This document shows positions 9,585-18,639 of a stretch of 64,000 nt of DNA, one piece after another; the stretch's first letter is position 1, and the number at the start of each line of letters is the position of its first letter. Location: assembly GCA_021463195.1 (NCBI GenBank), contig JAJTXZ010000001.1, positions 1-64,000 of the forward strand, in the 5' to 3' direction. The notes under the pieces were generated by a model that had not been told where the DNA came from, searched no databases, and worked only from the letters and a program-made list of their open reading frames with translations. The translations under genes and the position numbers were made by a program. Source of the DNA: Anaerolineae bacterium (GTDB lineage: Bacteria; Chloroflexota; Anaerolineae; UBA4142; SHND01).

Positions 9585-10811
9585 TTAACCGAGCAAGACA
9601 TTCAAAAGTTGCGGCAGTTCGTCCAACGAAGCGCGGCGCAAAGTTTGACCGAACGGCGTAACGCGCGGGTCGTTCTTGAGTTTATATTGCGCGCGCAGCT
9701 CGGATTCCAATTTAGGATGATGGCGCAAAATTTCATCGCCGTCCACGCGCATGGTGCGAAATTTGAAAGCGTCAAAGACGTGTCCGCCGCGCCCCACTAC
9801 GCGCCGCCGATAAAGAATTGGCCCCGGCGAATCGCGTTTGATGCATATGGCGATAATGATCAAAAGCGGCGCCAAAATAATCAACCCCAACAGCGCGCCC
9901 ATATAATCGGTGGCGGTTTTGACGATGGATTCCCACGGCGCGAGACGCACCTTGTTCATGCTCACCAGCGGCACCGAACCGAGTTCGCGCACCTTAAAGC
10001 CGGTTGTAAAAATCTCAAACAAGCCGGAGGACAGCCGCACATCCACTGTGTCGGAGAACGCGTAGGCTTGAAAGATATTGATAATTTCGTGACGATGCAG
10101 CGAAGTCGTCGAAATAATAATATCTTGGACCTCCAGCTGTGTCACCAACGCGTGCATCCGTTCCAACGAGCCCAAGACGGGCAGATTCGCGGGCGGCGTC
10201 GCGTCGGAGGTTTGCTCATTAGCGATAAAACCAAGCAGTTCGGCGCCGCAAGTCGGCGTCGCGCGCAACTGTTCCGCGATGGCTAACGCTTCCGCGTCCG
10301 TGCCTACAATCAAGGTGCGCCGCGTGAGAATGCCCCGCCGACGCAGCCGATACAAGAGGCGCCGCCAAGACCAGCGCGCGGTCAATACCGCAGTGATTCC
10401 AAATAACCAGCACAGCGCAATCCACGCGCGCGAGATTCGCGTAACTGGAAAAAGAAATGAAATGACAATCACCAACGTCACAATCAGAGTCGTAGCGTTA
10501 AAAACGCGCGCGTATTCGGTTGTCCCACCCAAAGTAATTTGCCAATCATATAGCTGGAACAACGCGAAAATTCCCAGACAAAAAGGAATCAACAAGAGCG
10601 CGCTCTCGAGCGTCTCGATGCGGCCCAAGCCCGTGCTGTCAAAAATTGGCAGGTCGGTGTAAAAGCGAACCAAGTAGGCAATTGAGAACGCGATAGTCAG
10701 CGCGACGATATCGCCGCTCACCAACGCCAGACGAAAAAGACGTTGGTGCGTTTGACGATTTGCTTTGGAACGCGCGTGCGCGCGCGATTTTTCAATTTCG
10801 TAAATAGACAT
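9585..10811 (-). CDS. Polyprenyl-phosphate sugar-1-phosphate transferase, N-terminal part, truncated by in-frame TAA
   Basis: The family transfers a sugar-1-phosphate from a UDP-sugar to undecaprenyl phosphate, the first step of Wzy-type polymer synthesis. The 408 residues show four to five membrane helices (about 27-150), a Rossmann-like CoA-binding_3 region (TLIVGTDAEALAIAEQL), a further membrane segment (YMGALLGLIILAPLLIIIAI) and the catalytic domain with FKFRTM and the DE dyad D397-E398 in SLDELPQ. The ORF ends in NVLLG followed by TAA where the family reads G-E/D/K-MSLVGP. A GAA to TAA change would explain it. Rejoined with 9336-9584 the protein is 491 residues, a normal family length. 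It may be a recent pseudogene, a sequencing error or a split enzyme. Confidence 0.88.
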   Translation of the reverse strand: MSIYEIEKSRAHARSKANRQTHQRLFRLALVSGDIVALTIAFSIAYLVRFYTDLPIFDSTGLGRIETLESALLLIPFCLGIFALFQLYDWQITLGGTTEYARVFNATTLIVTLVIVISFLFPVTRISRAWIALCWLFGITAVLTARWSWRRLLYRLRRRGILTRRTLIVGTDAEALAIAEQLRATPTCGAELLGFIANEQTSDATPPANLPVLGSLERMHALVTQLEVQDIIISTTSLHRHEIINIFQAYAFSDTVDVRLSSGLFEIFTTGFKVRELGSVPLVSMNKVRLAPWESIVKTATDYMGALLGLIILAPLLIIIAICIKRDSPGPILYRRRVVGRGGHVFDAFKFRTMRVDGDEILRHHPKLESELRAQYKLKNDPRVTPFGQTLRRASLDELPQLLNVLLG

Positions 10812-10825
10812 TTTGTGTGTGTATT

Positions 10826-12046
10826 TTATGCCGCGCGCGCGTTTTTTCGCGCGCGCGCGTAAATGTCAAGCAATTTGTCAACACTCGCGCGCCATGACAG
10901 CTGGGTCTCGACCAACGCGCGTCCATTTGCGGCGAGCATCCGCTGGCGCGCGGGCGCGTCCAGTATTTCGACAATTCGATTTGCGAATTCTGCCGCGCCG
11001 TTGGCGATAATAATATCCTGTCCCGCGCGCGCGCCGATTGGCGCGATAGCGTCTGGCGTGGCAATCACCGGCGTTTCCATTGCCATCGCTTCCAATACTT
11101 TATTTTGCATTCCCGCGGCGTACACCATCGGCGCGATAGCGACCGTCGCGCGTTCCAGAAAAGGACGAATATCCGCGACGCTGCCGGTGACTATGATTTT
11201 AGCTTGAGCCGCTTCCGCGCGGGCGCGCAGTTTGGCCGGCGGATTGGCTCCGACAATCAAGACCTGCGCTTGCGGCGCGCGGCGCCACACTAACGGCATA
11301 ATTTCATCCAACAAAAATAGCGCGGCGGTGAGATTGGCGTGATAACTCATCTTGCCGCTAAAAACAATCGTTGCCGGTTCGTGCGCCGCGCCGCGTCGCG
11401 CGAAAAATTTCGTATCAATACCGTTTGGCACGACATGCGTGCGCTGCGCGATTGATTTTTCTGCCGCTGGATTTAGCGCGAGCAAAGCGTCCCGTTCCGC
11501 GTCCGCGACGACGATGGTATGTGGCATCTCGCGCGCCAACGCGGCTTCGTACGCGCGCGTGCGCGGATATTCCAAATCGGAAATAAAGCGACTCCAACGA
11601 TTTGCGCTCTTGGCGCGCGTCTGTTCAAAAAGTTTGCTGATGCAATCCACGCTGTCCCAAACGACCGCGCGTGTTTGCGCGTGCGCCGCACGCGCGTAAC
11701 GCGCGCCGCGTAAATGTTCGATGTGAGCGACATCAAACTTTTCGCGCGCCAGCGCGTCGCTCCACAAGCGCGCCAGTTTCGGTTCCCACGAATAACATGC
11801 TTGCAGCGGGATGGTAGTGGGTAAGGCGCGCAAACTGTTCCATAGCGCGCGTTGCCGCGTCAATGGCGCGGCAATGACCCGAATGCCGAATTGTTCGATT
11901 TGCGCGAGACACGCGCGTTCCGTCTGGTCGCTCCATACGGTAAAGAGCGCGATTTGATGTCCTTGTTCCGCCAGCGTTTTGAGAAAATGAAAAGCGCGCG
12001 TGCGAAGGCGCGTTGGCGCATAGGGCGCTAAAAATGCGATATTCAA
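10826..12046 (-). CDS. GT4-family glycosyltransferase
   Basis: This 406-residue GT-B fold transferase resembles the exopolysaccharide/exosortase-associated group (VVWDSVDCISKLF). The N-terminal acceptor domain begins MNIAFLAPYAP. The nucleotide-sugar domain has VVPNGIDTKFF, IVFSGKMSYHANL and KVLEAMAMETPVIATP, the last giving the donor-contacting Glu. The start is a TTG at 12046; the nearest purine stretch (TAGG) is adjacent, so the start is uncertain by a few codons. A good promoter sits at 12141-12168, so it probably opens a transcription unit. The gene for the initiating transferase starts 14 nt after its stop. The sugar specificity cannot be read from the sequence. Confidence 0.85.
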   Translation of the reverse strand: MNIAFLAPYAPTRLRTRAFHFLKTLAEQGHQIALFTVWSDQTERACLAQIEQFGIRVIAAPLTRQRALWNSLRALPTTIPLQACYSWEPKLARLWSDALAREKFDVAHIEHLRGARYARAAHAQTRAVVWDSVDCISKLFEQTRAKSANRWSRFISDLEYPRTRAYEAALAREMPHTIVVADAERDALLALNPAAEKSIAQRTHVVPNGIDTKFFARRGAAHEPATIVFSGKMSYHANLTAALFLLDEIMPLVWRRAPQAQVLIVGANPPAKLRARAEAAQAKIIVTGSVADIRPFLERATVAIAPMVYAAGMQNKVLEAMAMETPVIATPDAIAPIGARAGQDIIIANGAAEFANRIVEILDAPARQRMLAANGRALVETQLSWRASVDKLLDIYARARKNARAA

Positions 12047-12140
12047 CCTACAGCTCGATTCTCGCCTCCGGGTGAACTATTCCCGCGCCGCGCAATCCTG
12101 CCAATGGGCGCGCGTCAATGAGAAATTTCTCCTACCCACA

Positions 12141-12168
12141 AGTATAGTGAGTTGAAATATTCAGTCAA
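12141..12168 (-). promoter_or_regulatory. Putative strong promoter for the GT at 10826-12046
   Basis: TTGACT (12168-12163) and TATACT (12146-12141) are spaced by 16 nt, each matching 5 of 6 consensus bases. They lie in a 182-nt gap about 95 nt upstream of the TTG start. The rest of the gap, 12047-12140 and 12169-12228, shows nothing else I can name. Confidence 0.6.
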
Positions 12169-12228
12169 GTGGTTTTTAATTTTGGGGGTGACGATTGCAT
12201 GACAATTGTTTTGATAATTGGCGCGCGC

Positions 12229-13419
12229 TTAGCGCGGATACACTTGGTCAAACGCGCGATATGTCTCGCGCCAGTTGTAACGCGCGACCACCCACGCGCG
12301 CCCATTGCGGGCGAGCTGTTCAGCGCGCGCGCGGTCGCGCAGCAGCGCGCGCGTCGCGCGCGCAAAATCAGCGGGTTCGTCGGCGAGCAAAGCGTTTTCG
12401 CCATCTTGCAGCGCAATGCCTTCGCAGCCGATGCGAGTGGTCACCACCGGCAGCGCGCGCGCCCACGCGTCCAAAATTTTGACGCGCATTCCGCCACCCG
12501 CGCGCAGCGGCACGACAAACACGGCAACGTCTTGCAGCAGCGGCGTCGGGTCCGCCACATAACCGGTGACGACAATGCGCGCATCGTTTTCGCCGAGTCG
12601 CGTCAATTCGCGCGCGGGGCGCGCGCCAATGACATGGAACTTGGTTTGCGGAAATTCTTGCCACACTTGCGGCAGGACATGACGCGCGAACCACAAGATG
12701 CCATCCACATTTGGCGGATAAAACATTCCGCCGACGCAGCCGATATGTTGCGCGTCCGCGTTGCGCGCGATCGGTTGAAAGGTGTCGGGGTCAATGCAAA
12801 TAGGAATGGTCAATAAAGGCGCGCGCGGCGGCGCGTCCGCAAACTCGAGCGCGCGTCGGTCTTGGTCGGTCACCGTAAGCACTTGGTCAAACGCTTGATT
12901 CATCGCGGCTTCGTGCCGTTTGAGCAGAGCGGTTTCGCGTCGCAGCAGCCAGCGTTTGGGCGCGAACGTTTGATTTTGCGCCAACCGATTCACAATCGTC
13001 CACACCGCATTATGTTGGTCAAGGACGCGACGCGGCGCGGCTTGCGCGAGCGCATAGAGCGCGGTAGATAATTGGTCGGCATGAATCGCGTCAAACGCTT
13101 GGCGCGCGGTCAAGGCGGCAAGCGCGGCGCGCATGGACGCGAGATTGTCGCGCGCGACCAAGAATGATTGGCGGCGCAGCAAAGCGGACGTGAAATACAT
13201 GGCGTCGCGCAGCGGCGAACGCGCGATAGGCACACAATGGACCGCATGACAAAAAGAACGCAGATGCGCGACTGCCGCGGCGGTGTCGCTTGCGCGCGTA
13301 TGCGCGACCAATGTTACGCGATGATATTGCGCCAGATAGCGCAGCGCGTAATAGCTGCGCACTTTGGGCCCCGCATCCAGCGGATAGGGCAGCACATTGG
13401 AAAGAAATAAAATATTCAT
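12229..13419 (-). CDS. GT4-family glycosyltransferase
   Basis: This 396-residue transferase starts MNILFLSNVLPYPLDAGPKV, a form usual in the PEP-CTERM/exosortase-type GT4 group. The acceptor half contains RVLDQHNAVW. The donor half has IGCVGGMFYPPNVDGILWF, VVPLRAGGGMRVKILDAWA and GCEGIALQDGENALLAD. In the RVKILDAWA segment Asp takes the place where many relatives have Glu. The ATG at 13419 lies 6 nt after the T-run of an intrinsic terminator and has no Shine-Dalgarno sequence. Its expression signal is therefore unclear; see the terminator at 13426-13466. It resembles the GTs at 18633 and 23445 and is likely one of several paralogues acting in sequence. Confidence 0.85.
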   Translation of the reverse strand: MNILFLSNVLPYPLDAGPKVRSYYALRYLAQYHRVTLVAHTRASDTAAAVAHLRSFCHAVHCVPIARSPLRDAMYFTSALLRRQSFLVARDNLASMRAALAALTARQAFDAIHADQLSTALYALAQAAPRRVLDQHNAVWTIVNRLAQNQTFAPKRWLLRRETALLKRHEAAMNQAFDQVLTVTDQDRRALEFADAPPRAPLLTIPICIDPDTFQPIARNADAQHIGCVGGMFYPPNVDGILWFARHVLPQVWQEFPQTKFHVIGARPARELTRLGENDARIVVTGYVADPTPLLQDVAVFVVPLRAGGGMRVKILDAWARALPVVTTRIGCEGIALQDGENALLADEPADFARATRALLRDRARAEQLARNGRAWVVARYNWRETYRAFDQVYPR

Positions 13420-13425
13420 AGCGCA

Positions 13426-13466
13426 AAAAAAGCAAACGGCGCATCCCGCGCGCCGTTTGCTTTTTT
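13426..13466 (-). terminator. Intrinsic terminator after the sialidase-like gene
   Basis: On the minus strand AAAAAAGCAAACGGCGC is followed by a 7-nt loop and the exact complement ending in TTTTTT(T). The stem is 17 bp including the A/T flanks, with an 11-bp core. It begins 15 nt after the stop at 13481. Because of the flanking A and T runs it could act on both strands. Confidence 0.85.
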
Positions 13467-13480
13467 GAAACTGAAATCTT

Positions 13481-14956
13481 TTAGCGGCGCACGCGCAGCA
13501 CGCGGACCAGAATCACGACCGCAATCAATAACAAAATCACCGGCACGAGCGCAAACGCAATCGGCATGAATGGATTAACTGTTTCGCTCGGCGATTCAGT
13601 TGGCGCGTCGAGCGGGACGCGTGTGGAAGTGGGCCGTCGCGTCGCTTCAACGGTGGCGCGCGGCGTGGGTGTTGCGGTTGGATGTGGCGTGAATGTGGCG
13701 AGCGGCACGCGCGTTTCGGTTGGCGCATTTGTCGTCGCGCCGGTATACCAGATTTGAGAGGTTTCGTCCGGTTCGCCAGATAGTTGATTGCGTCCGCGCG
13801 TTGAAAAGACGATATGCAGTTGGTTCCCGTTTGAAACTTGGATATCAGGAAATTCGATAAAAGTTCCTTCGCGATACAATTCTTGCGGCGCGCTCCAGCG
13901 CGTCCCGTCCCAAACGAGATGATAGACGCCGGGCGCGGTTTGGTCTTTGCTCTGGCGTCCCACGGCGACGAGATGAATGTTGCCGGCCGAATCATTCGCG
14001 ACCGCAAAATAATCATTGCCCGTCGCGGGGTTCGCGGCATAGAGTCCGGGAATCGTTTTCTGTTCGTTCCAGGTCACGCCTTGGTCGGTGGACAGTTGAA
14101 AAAAAGTTTCATCCTTGACGCCAAAATTGTAAATTAACAGCAGCGCGTTATTGGCATCCACCGCAATGGCGGGTTGTAAAATATCCGCGTCCGTCAACGC
14201 CAGCGCGCGCGGCGTATCTAACCACGCATTGCCATTATCGCTCGACATGCTCACGACAATGCCATCGGTTTTGGTTTCTCGGTCAGCGGCGCGCCACAGG
14301 GCGTACAAGGTCCCGTCCGCGCCGCGCGCCAAGCGCACGCGCGTATTTTCAATCGCGTTTTCGCCAATGACGTGATACTCTTGCCATGAAGCGGCGGGAT
14401 CATTGGATTGACTGTAAATTACTTGGGCGAGTTTGTCAGCGGTCGCTTTTTCTGCCCACACGGCATGAAGATTCCCTTCCGCCGTGACGAGAAAATCTCC
14501 GGGCGTGGCGGGTTCGCGGTTCAGTTGAAAGGGTTGATTCCAATTCGCGGCGATTGTCGCGCCCTGAACCGGCGCGTCGCTGGCAAACAATTTGGCGGTA
14601 TCGGCGTACACCAGTTGCAGCATTCGGCGCCCATCCACGCGCAAATCCGCGTGTTTGCCGCCGATAAGCACATCAATCGGGCGGCTCCACGCGACTCCAT
14701 CTTTTTGCGTCAGATAAATGGTGTCTTGATTATTTTGGGATGAAGTCCAAATGACCGTGAGGACGCCATCATCCGTCGCGGCGACGGATGGATACCACGA
14801 GCCGGGAATCGCGCCGGAAACAGGCAATGGACGGCTCCATTCGCCCGTCGCTGCGCCATCCTGCGCGCGCGCCGTTTGCCGCAACAGCAGCGCCAGTAGA
14901 ACAATGCTCAAGAGCGCAAGCGCCCATCGAAAGGTACCTCGAGAACGGAAACGCAT
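13481..14956 (-). CDS. Secreted, membrane-anchored sialidase-like (BNR) propeller protein
   Basis: The frame is open further upstream, but I chose ATG 14956 because it begins a clear signal peptide (RWALALLSIVLLALLL, then ARAQ) and carries AAGGAG 13 nt upstream. This gives 491 residues. The body has repeated exo-sialidase/BNR-like blades: SWYPSVAATDDGVLTVIW, DNGNAWLDTPRAL, STDQGVTWNEQ and GTRWSAPQELY. A Thr/Pro stalk (TPHPTATPTPRATVEATRR) leads to a C-terminal helix at about 462-486 and a basic tail (RVLRVRR), so the protein is displayed outside and held by its C-terminus. The catalytic Arg triad of true sialidases is not evident. Binding or inspection of the polymer is more likely than hydrolysis. 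A strong terminator follows. Confidence 0.75.
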   Translation of the reverse strand: MRFRSRGTFRWALALLSIVLLALLLRQTARAQDGAATGEWSRPLPVSGAIPGSWYPSVAATDDGVLTVIWTSSQNNQDTIYLTQKDGVAWSRPIDVLIGGKHADLRVDGRRMLQLVYADTAKLFASDAPVQGATIAANWNQPFQLNREPATPGDFLVTAEGNLHAVWAEKATADKLAQVIYSQSNDPAASWQEYHVIGENAIENTRVRLARGADGTLYALWRAADRETKTDGIVVSMSSDNGNAWLDTPRALALTDADILQPAIAVDANNALLLIYNFGVKDETFFQLSTDQGVTWNEQKTIPGLYAANPATGNDYFAVANDSAGNIHLVAVGRQSKDQTAPGVYHLVWDGTRWSAPQELYREGTFIEFPDIQVSNGNQLHIVFSTRGRNQLSGEPDETSQIWYTGATTNAPTETRVPLATFTPHPTATPTPRATVEATRRPTSTRVPLDAPTESPSETVNPFMPIAFALVPVILLLIAVVILVRVLRVRR

Positions 14957-15011
14957 AACGAAAATCCAACTCCTTGCCGAAACTGTCTCGCGCAATGTTG
15001 TGTTCGGTTGA

Positions 15012-16175
15012 TCAGACTGGAACTTGCGCGCAGCGCTTGTAAACTTGAAGCGTTTCGCGCGCGCAGCGTTGCCACGAATAACGCGCCGCCCATTTCTGTC
15101 CACGCGCGCTGTATTCGCGCAAACGCGCGGGTTGTTCCAATAGCGCGGCAATGCTTGACGCTAAAACGCGCGCGGCGCCGACATCGGTCAATGCCGCCGC
15201 GTCGCCCAACACTTCGGGCAAGCTGGCGCGATTGGAGGCGAGGACCGGCGCGCCGCACGCCATCGCTTCCAACGGCGGCAAGCCAAAACCTTCGTCGAAC
15301 GATGGAAACACAAATAACGTCGTCAAATTCATCAAGCCGACCAAATCGGCATCGCTGACTGCATGCAATGAACGAACGTTATTCTCCAATCCATGCATTT
15401 GAATGTGACGCGTCAACGCTTCTTGATGCAACCCATGCGTCCACACGAGAACGAGTTCATAGCGCGCGCGCAATTCGGCGTCGAGCGCGGCGTACGCGTC
15501 CAACAAGCCCCGCATATTTTTACGCGGCGAAGCGGAACAAAGCGCCAAGAGAAATGGTCGGCGCAAGTCAAATTTTTCGCGCGTCGCGTTTTTCGCTTGT
15601 TCCGAAAGGGGACGAAAGGTTTCTGCCAAGCCGATAGGGATGGCGTGAATGCGCTCTGACGCGATGCCAAAACGGGCAATGATTTGTTGGCGGGAATATT
15701 CCGAATCGGTAACAAGTTGCCGCGCTTGGGTCAACGCCGCGCGCGCGGCCCACCGATTATGCCAATACATGCCATAGCGTTTTATTTTTTCCGCGCCGTT
15801 GATATTTTGCGATGTCGGGCGCTCATCCCAAAAAATAATGTCGTGCATGGTGACGACGAGAGGACAGGCCGTCCAGCGCGCGCTCGTGTTCGCCGTAAAA
15901 TGAATCAGGTTCGCCGCATCCCGTTTAGCTTGGCGTGGGACCGAAAATTGTTCGCGCCAAATGACTCCGAGATTGGGGATGCGCGCAGGCAAAATAACGG
16001 ATGAAAAATTCGGATGGTCGGCAAAAAAATCGCGCGTCGGCGCGCGGTCAAAATAGATTCGATATTGATTTGCGGTGTCTATTTGCGCCAGCGCGCGCAA
16101 TAATTGTTCTGTGTATCGTTTAAAGCCGCCGGGTTGCGGGTGCGACGCGGCGCGCGCGTCAATCGCGATTCGCAT
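15012..16175 (-). CDS. GT4-family glycosyltransferase
   Basis: This 387-residue transferase is of the mannosyl/rhamnosyl GT4 type. It starts [20 protein letters not shown] with the glycine-rich acceptor loop. The donor domain has [16 protein letters not shown] and the textbook retaining-GT motif [19 protein letters not shown] (E-x7-E), then [11 protein letters not shown]. The start is ATG 16175. An 81-nt gap separates it from the upstream GT2 gene, and 55 nt separate its stop from the surface propeller gene. It probably adds one residue of the repeat unit at the cytoplasmic membrane face. Donor and acceptor are unknown. Confidence 0.88.
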   Translation of the reverse strand: MRIAIDARAASHPQPGGFKRYTEQLLRALAQIDTANQYRIYFDRAPTRDFFADHPNFSSVILPARIPNLGVIWREQFSVPRQAKRDAANLIHFTANTSARWTACPLVVTMHDIIFWDERPTSQNINGAEKIKRYGMYWHNRWAARAALTQARQLVTDSEYSRQQIIARFGIASERIHAIPIGLAETFRPLSEQAKNATREKFDLRRPFLLALCSASPRKNMRGLLDAYAALDAELRARYELVLVWTHGLHQEALTRHIQMHGLENNVRSLHAVSDADLVGLMNLTTLFVFPSFDEGFGLPPLEAMACGAPVLASNRASLPEVLGDAAALTDVGAARVLASSIAALLEQPARLREYSARGQKWAARYSWQRCARETLQVYKRCAQVPV

Positions 16176-16256
16176 GACTTGTGGCTAACTCGATCAAGAC
16201 GCGCGCCGTTGGTGTCGAGACATCGCGTAATTGCGCCGGTTAATTTGATTCATCGG

Positions 16257-17195
16257 TTAGAGACATGCGCGATACACTTGACGAAAACTCGCGGCTTGGG
16301 TTTCATAGCGCGCTTTGCGCCCGCGCTGGATTTGCGCGGCGAGCGAATATCCCAACATTTTGCCAAGCGCGGACGCGATAAAAATCGCCTTGAGCGCCGT
16401 ATATTGCCACCGCGCGCGATGTTTGGCAAAAAAGCGCAGCTTGCTTTTATAGAGTTCGCTCTTCATCGCCGCCGACGCGTGCGCCGCGCTCGCGCCGCCC
16501 CAGTGCATGACGCGCAGCGCCGGATTGTAACGAATTTGCCATTGCGCCTGCCGCGCGCGAAAACACCAATCGGTCTCTTCGGTGTACATGAAATATTGTT
16601 CATCTAAACCGCCGATTTGTTCCAGCGCGCGCCGCCGCGCCATGAGACATGCCCCGCCAACCCAGTCCACATTGCCGCCCTGTTTGTCTGGCGGATAATT
16701 GGGATAATAACCGCGCCGAAAAAAACGCGCCGCGCCAAACGCGAGCAACGTCTCATTCCACAGATTCGGAAAATCCGCGCCGCCGGCTTGGTACGAGCCA
16801 TCGCGATTTAAAAGCATGGGTCCGACCGCCGCGGCGTTGGAATATTCTTCCAGTTCCTGCATCAAACCGTCGGCGGTCCCCGGCAGCAGCTGCGCGTCGC
16901 TGTTGAGCAGCAAAACGTATTTGGCGCGACATAGCGCGAACGCTTGATTATTGGCGCGCGCAAAACCGACATTCGTCGCGTTCGCGCGCAGCTGCGCGTG
17001 CGGAAAGCGCTGTCGAATCATTTCAGGCGAGCCGTCGCTAGACGCGTTATCAACGACAATGATTTGCAGCGGCGCGGCGCGCGTCGTGTCCAAAACTGAT
17101 TGCACGCAGGCGCGCAACAATTCGCGCGTGTTCCAACTGACAATCACAATCGCAAGCGCTGGCTCTAGTTCGGCGTTAGATGTTGCTGTGCGCAT
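16257..17195 (-). CDS. GT2-family glycosyltransferase, rhamnosyltransferase-like
   Basis: The frame extends upstream to 17420, but that part is antisense-like low-complexity sequence inside the Wzy gene. ATG 17195 begins MRTATSNAELEPALAIVIVS and overlaps the Wzy stop by 20 nt. This gives 312 residues. GT-A motifs are IVIVSWNTRELL, IIVVDNASSDGSPEMI, NVGFARANNQA and LLNSDAQLLPG; the SDA is the metal-binding DxD equivalent. WVGGACLMARRRALEQIGG and EETDWCFRAR follow, as in WcaA/RfbN-type rhamnosyltransferases. The basic C-terminus may associate with the membrane. Confidence 0.88.
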   Translation of the reverse strand: MRTATSNAELEPALAIVIVSWNTRELLRACVQSVLDTTRAAPLQIIVVDNASSDGSPEMIRQRFPHAQLRANATNVGFARANNQAFALCRAKYVLLLNSDAQLLPGTADGLMQELEEYSNAAAVGPMLLNRDGSYQAGGADFPNLWNETLLAFGAARFFRRGYYPNYPPDKQGGNVDWVGGACLMARRRALEQIGGLDEQYFMYTEETDWCFRARQAQWQIRYNPALRVMHWGGASAAHASAAMKSELYKSKLRFFAKHRARWQYTALKAIFIASALGKMLGYSLAAQIQRGRKARYETQAASFRQVYRACL

Positions 17196-18639
17196 GGACA
17201 GGTTCGCGCGGTTTGAGATGATAGAGCGCAAGCATCGCGCCCGCCAAAATCCAACCGTACACCGCGAAATCAAAACCGGGAATGCCGATATTGTAAACGA
17301 ACGGAATAAACCAATCTCCCAAACCCATCGCGAACAATGAACCGACAAAACCGCCCAGCACGCCATAATTAAAGCCGCGCAAAAAGCCGGTCGGCATCTG
17401 ATTGCGTTGCGCCAAGCCAACGTGAAAGATCGAGTACAGCAGCCACAAAAAGACGCTTACGCCGACGACACCCATTTCGGCGAGAATATCAATATAATTG
17501 TTGTGCGAGACCCACGCGGCGCCGGGATAATATTTTTGATAGAACGGCAAATAGCCGGCCGGTCCCGCGCCGAAAAAGATATTGGTCTTGGTCAATGTCA
17601 AATCAAACACAATAATTTGCCAAATCTCGAAACGGTTTGAATCCGACTTGATCGCGTCGTCCAATAAATAGTGGTAATAAAAATCGAAACGCGTGATGAC
17701 CAGAATGACTCCCGCGACCAGAAAAACGAGCAGCAATTTTTTGGAGCGAAAGAACGTAAGGAATAATACTGCCACGACGGACGGCATCCAGCCCGAAAAC
17801 CAGACGGCGGTCCCTTCCGCGCCGCGATAAATCCAAAGCGCCGCGAGCGCAAGCAACAATCCGCGCTGCCACAATCGCAAGTTTTGGTTAAAATAGACCT
17901 GAGCCATTGAAAGCGCCACGACCCAGAGCGCATACGCCTGACCGGTCTGCAAACGCAAATCGCCAATGCCGAGCCGCACATTAGTAATCCGTTGAATCAA
18001 ATCGGGCACCGCAAACGCGATCATGAGCGCGAACAAAAGTTTGAACCATTTCTCTTGGCGCAAAACGCTTGCGGTCATCAACATGACTGTTGGCAGCAAC
18101 ACCATTAGCGTCACGCCGCCAATCTGCGCAAAGGTAAAACCTGATTCGGTTTTTGCCCAAATTCCCTGTCCGAACAAATCAGGACGCAGCAATAACCAGC
18201 TATAGGGGACCGATAAAATCGCCAAAATAATAAACAAGATTGCGGGCAAAACATAGGGACCCGTTGTCAACTTGGCATCGCGCTTGACGAGCATTGACAA
18301 GAGCCAAAGGAGCGTCACGACAGCTGCGACAATCAGACTCGCGGGAATATTCGTCGCGGTGCCGGTGGGAATCGTAAAGCGCACAAAAAACGAAGTGATA
18401 ACAATCGCGAGAATCCCCAATTCAGCGCGATATAATACCAAGCCCATGAGTATGAGCATCGCCACGCCGAGAATACTCATTTCGAGGAGCGTGCGTCCGC
18501 GAAAAACTTGGCGCCCGCCCATCAAGCCAAGCGTGATAGCGACGGAAAGCGTCAGCGCAATTAGAATCCATTTGGACCAATTGATATGACGAAATCCGCC
18601 GGTATCCACTCCGATGCGTTCCAAACCTTGCGTCAGCAT
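17176..18639 (-). CDS. O-antigen polymerase/ligase-like membrane protein (Wzy_C family)
   Basis: The chosen start is ATG 18639 with AAGG four nt upstream, overlapping the preceding stop; this gives 487 residues. There are about eleven to twelve membrane helices. The large outer loop near the C-terminus has the family signature NIFFGAGPAGYLPFYQKYY followed by WVSHNNYIDILAEMGVVG, matching the G-x-GPG...HN-x-Y...E-x-G pattern of Wzy/WaaL proteins. It would polymerise lipid-linked repeat units, or ligate a glycan, at the outer membrane face. It is embedded in a run of glycosyltransferases, which favours polymerase. A second family member lies at 61596-63440. No Wzx flippase is seen nearby. Confidence 0.83.
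   Translation of the reverse strand: MLTQGLERIGVDTGGFRHINWSKWILIALTLSVAITLGLMGGRQVFRGRTLLEMSILGVAMLILMGLVLYRAELGILAIVITSFFVRFTIPTGTATNIPASLIVAAVVTLLWLLSMLVKRDAKLTTGPYVLPAILFIILAILSVPYSWLLLRPDLFGQGIWAKTESGFTFAQIGGVTLMVLLPTVMLMTASVLRQEKWFKLLFALMIAFAVPDLIQRITNVRLGIGDLRLQTGQAYALWVVALSMAQVYFNQNLRLWQRGLLLALAALWIYRGAEGTAVWFSGWMPSVVAVLFLTFFRSKKLLLVFLVAGVILVITRFDFYYHYLLDDAIKSDSNRFEIWQIIVFDLTLTKTNIFFGAGPAGYLPFYQKYYPGAAWVSHNNYIDILAEMGVVGVSVFLWLLYSIFHVGLAQRNQMPTGFLRGFNYGVLGGFVGSLFAMGLGDWFIPFVYNIGIPGFDFAVYGWILAGAMLALYHLKPREPVHAHSNI

Noticed and set aside
9585-9587. Stop-codon reassignment or selenocysteine/pyrrolysine read-through
   Set aside because: The codon is TAA, which ordinary genes in the window also use as a stop, and no insertion element or related machinery is visible.
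9477-10286. 269-codon plus-strand ORF opposite the sugar transferase
   Set aside because: It is the antisense of a well-recognised gene; its translation is compositionally biased with no domain. The GC-rich codon use keeps the opposite frame open.
16176-16256. Promoter in the 81-nt gap before the GT4 at 15012
   Set aside because: No -35/-10 pair with acceptable spacing was found.
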